The notes under the pieces: model-generated
Told to the model about the DNA's origin: nothing
Databases searched by the model: none
What the model saw: the letters and a program-made list of their open reading frames with translations, nothing else
Made by a program: the position numbers and the translations under genes
Part shown: positions 63,331 to 64,000 of the stretch, piece after piece
Numbering within the stretch: position 1 is the stretch's first letter
How the letters are laid out: every line of letters begins with the position of its first letter
Source: SAR324 cluster bacterium
GTDB taxonomy: Bacteria > SAR324 > NAC60-12
Length of the DNA stretch: 64,000 nt
Reading direction: 5' to 3'
NCBI GenBank assembly: GCA_028281495.1
Contig: JANQJU010000005.1
Span: 1-64,000 of the forward strand

Positions 63331-63756
63331 ATGAAATCGAAAAATGTGATTTTAATGTCATTAGTTATTGCCTGTTTGTTATCCGGGTGCTCACAACTCC
63401 GTAACCTTACACAGCGAAAGCCGCAAGTGATTGCCTGTGCCACTCCAAGAATCGATCGAGCTTACGATGTGTACAGTCAGGCAAAAACTAAGCTAGCACA
63501 GCATTATGCTACTCGTAACTCAAACGATTTGTTTGAGGCTTACTATGCAGCCTCAGATTCTATTAGTTTGGCACGCTCGGTTGCAAAATGTAGAGACAAA
63601 AACTCTACTCATTTTGCCGCATTCAAAAACTTGACAGAGTTGAATCGGGAACTCCAAAAAATCGTCCGCCTCAATATGCGAGATGAGGATCCCAGCAATT
63701 TGATTGCCATTTATAGGGACCAATATTATAAGGTCATGCCTAATGATATTAAGTGA
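63331..63756 (+). CDS. Small lipoprotein
   Basis: 141 aa. Lipobox LLSGC (Cys20) after MKSKNVILMSLVIACLLSGC. Mature part helical, with two Cys (VIACATPRIDRAYD and VAKCRDKN), TPR-like spacing. Followed 40 bp later by a partial mlaE-like gene, so it may belong to a second Mla-type system. Confidence 0.7.
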   Translation: MKSKNVILMSLVIACLLSGCSQLRNLTQRKPQVIACATPRIDRAYDVYSQAKTKLAQHYATRNSNDLFEAYYAASDSISLARSVAKCRDKNSTHFAAFKNLTELNRELQKIVRLNMRDEDPSNLIAIYRDQYYKVMPNDIK

Positions 63757-63795
63757 TAAAATTTTATAATTCCGATTCAAAATAGATGCAAAAGT

Positions 63796-64000
63796 ATGGC
63801 GAAGGGCAAGCAAAATCCTTTACGATGGATTGAAAATTTAGGAGATTCTGTTTTAGGAGGAATTCGTGGTGTGGGCACCGCCGGGTTGCTCTTTGTAGAA
63901 ACCATATTTTTTCTGTTCGTCCCTCCATTTCGTTGGACGCTCTTTTTCAAACAGATGGAATTCATTGGCAATAAATCCTTGTGGATCACGTTACTCACAG
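63796..64000 (+). CDS. MlaE-like permease, N-terminal part (runs off window)
   Basis: An ATG at 63796 opens a frame that stays open to the end of the window (68 codons). The sequence (LRWIENLGDSVLGGIRGVGT, FKQMEFIGNKSLWITLLT) matches the start of MlaE permeases: the amphipathic entry helix, then the EFIGNKSL motif. It has no STAS domain, unlike the MlaE at 49.6 kb. The frame is antisense-shadowed by a spurious minus-strand ORF. Ribosome site weak. Confidence 0.7.
   Translation, partial: MAKGKQNPLRWIENLGDSVLGGIRGVGTAGLLFVETIFFLFVPPFRWTLFFKQMEFIGNKSLWITLLT

Overview
This 64-kb window is ordinary bacterial chromosome from a Gram-negative organism. It carries Mla-type lipid transport genes, a porin, several lipoproteins with lipoboxes, c-type cytochromes and signal peptides. 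The gene mix (7TMR-DISM hybrid kinase, DUF4340/GldG-like ABC operon, paired ArsA-like ATPases, STAS fused to MlaE, DUF547) resembles Deltaproteobacteria or SAR324-like lineages. That placement is an inference from content; no rRNA or tRNA gene was found in the window. Base composition looks moderate, with a visibly AT-richer stretch around 21.2-23.5 kb.

Layout. 0-4 kb: secreted beta-helix-like surface proteins on the minus strand, with a small STAS protein between two paralogues. 4.4-7.9 kb: a large hybrid sensor kinase. 8.1-13.3 kb: a duplicated module of compact AstA-like acyltransferases under two similar leaders, a truncated and an intact OpuAC-like binding protein, a membrane-bound HAMP/pseudo-receiver/LuxR-HTH regulator, and a convergent soluble kinase. 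13.3-15 kb: a hairpin-rich stretch, a 39-codon ORF coupled to an HTH protein, and a double-AP2 protein. 15-21 kb: cupin, RraA, a small SH3-like protein, two paired lipoproteins and a TPR membrane protein. 21.2-23.5 kb: a putative restriction endonuclease and an unusual methyltransferase, AT-rich and probably acquired. 23.6-25.5 kb: a GAF/pseudo-receiver/anti-sigma-type ATPase protein. 25.8-32.7 kb: a CIRCE operator ahead of a four-gene ABC/GldG-like operon, then groES-groEL. 32.7-42.5 kb: phosphoesterase, DUF2786 protein, a double-HTH regulator, rpmH-rnpA-yidC, two envelope proteins, and a minus-strand cluster CBS protein-hisB-hisH-ndk. 42.7-51 kb: a lipase-like protein and a minus-strand operon of a small CxCxxC protein, STAS-MlaE, MlaF, MlaD, a periplasmic-binding-protein/pentameric ligand-gated channel fusion, and an AIM24-family protein. 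51-64 kb: hflC, outer-membrane and secreted proteins, an orphan peptide-type binding protein, DUF547, porin, cytochrome c', a cytochrome b with a PilZ-like tail, a pentahaem lipoprotein, two ArsA-like ATPases and the start of a second MlaE.

The most striking items are the ligand-gated channel fused to an amino-acid-type binding protein inside a lipid-transport operon (44.6-50.9 kb), and the AstA-like/binding-protein/membrane-regulator module (8.1-12.5 kb), where about 140 bp of leader is better conserved between copies than the proteins it precedes. The restriction-like pair with a DPF methyltransferase motif and the CIRCE-controlled ABC operon also deserve a closer look. Many starts were moved to internal Met codons where a Shine-Dalgarno sequence, a signal peptide or the upstream gene decided it; each entry says so. 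Residue positions are estimates from nucleotide coordinates.
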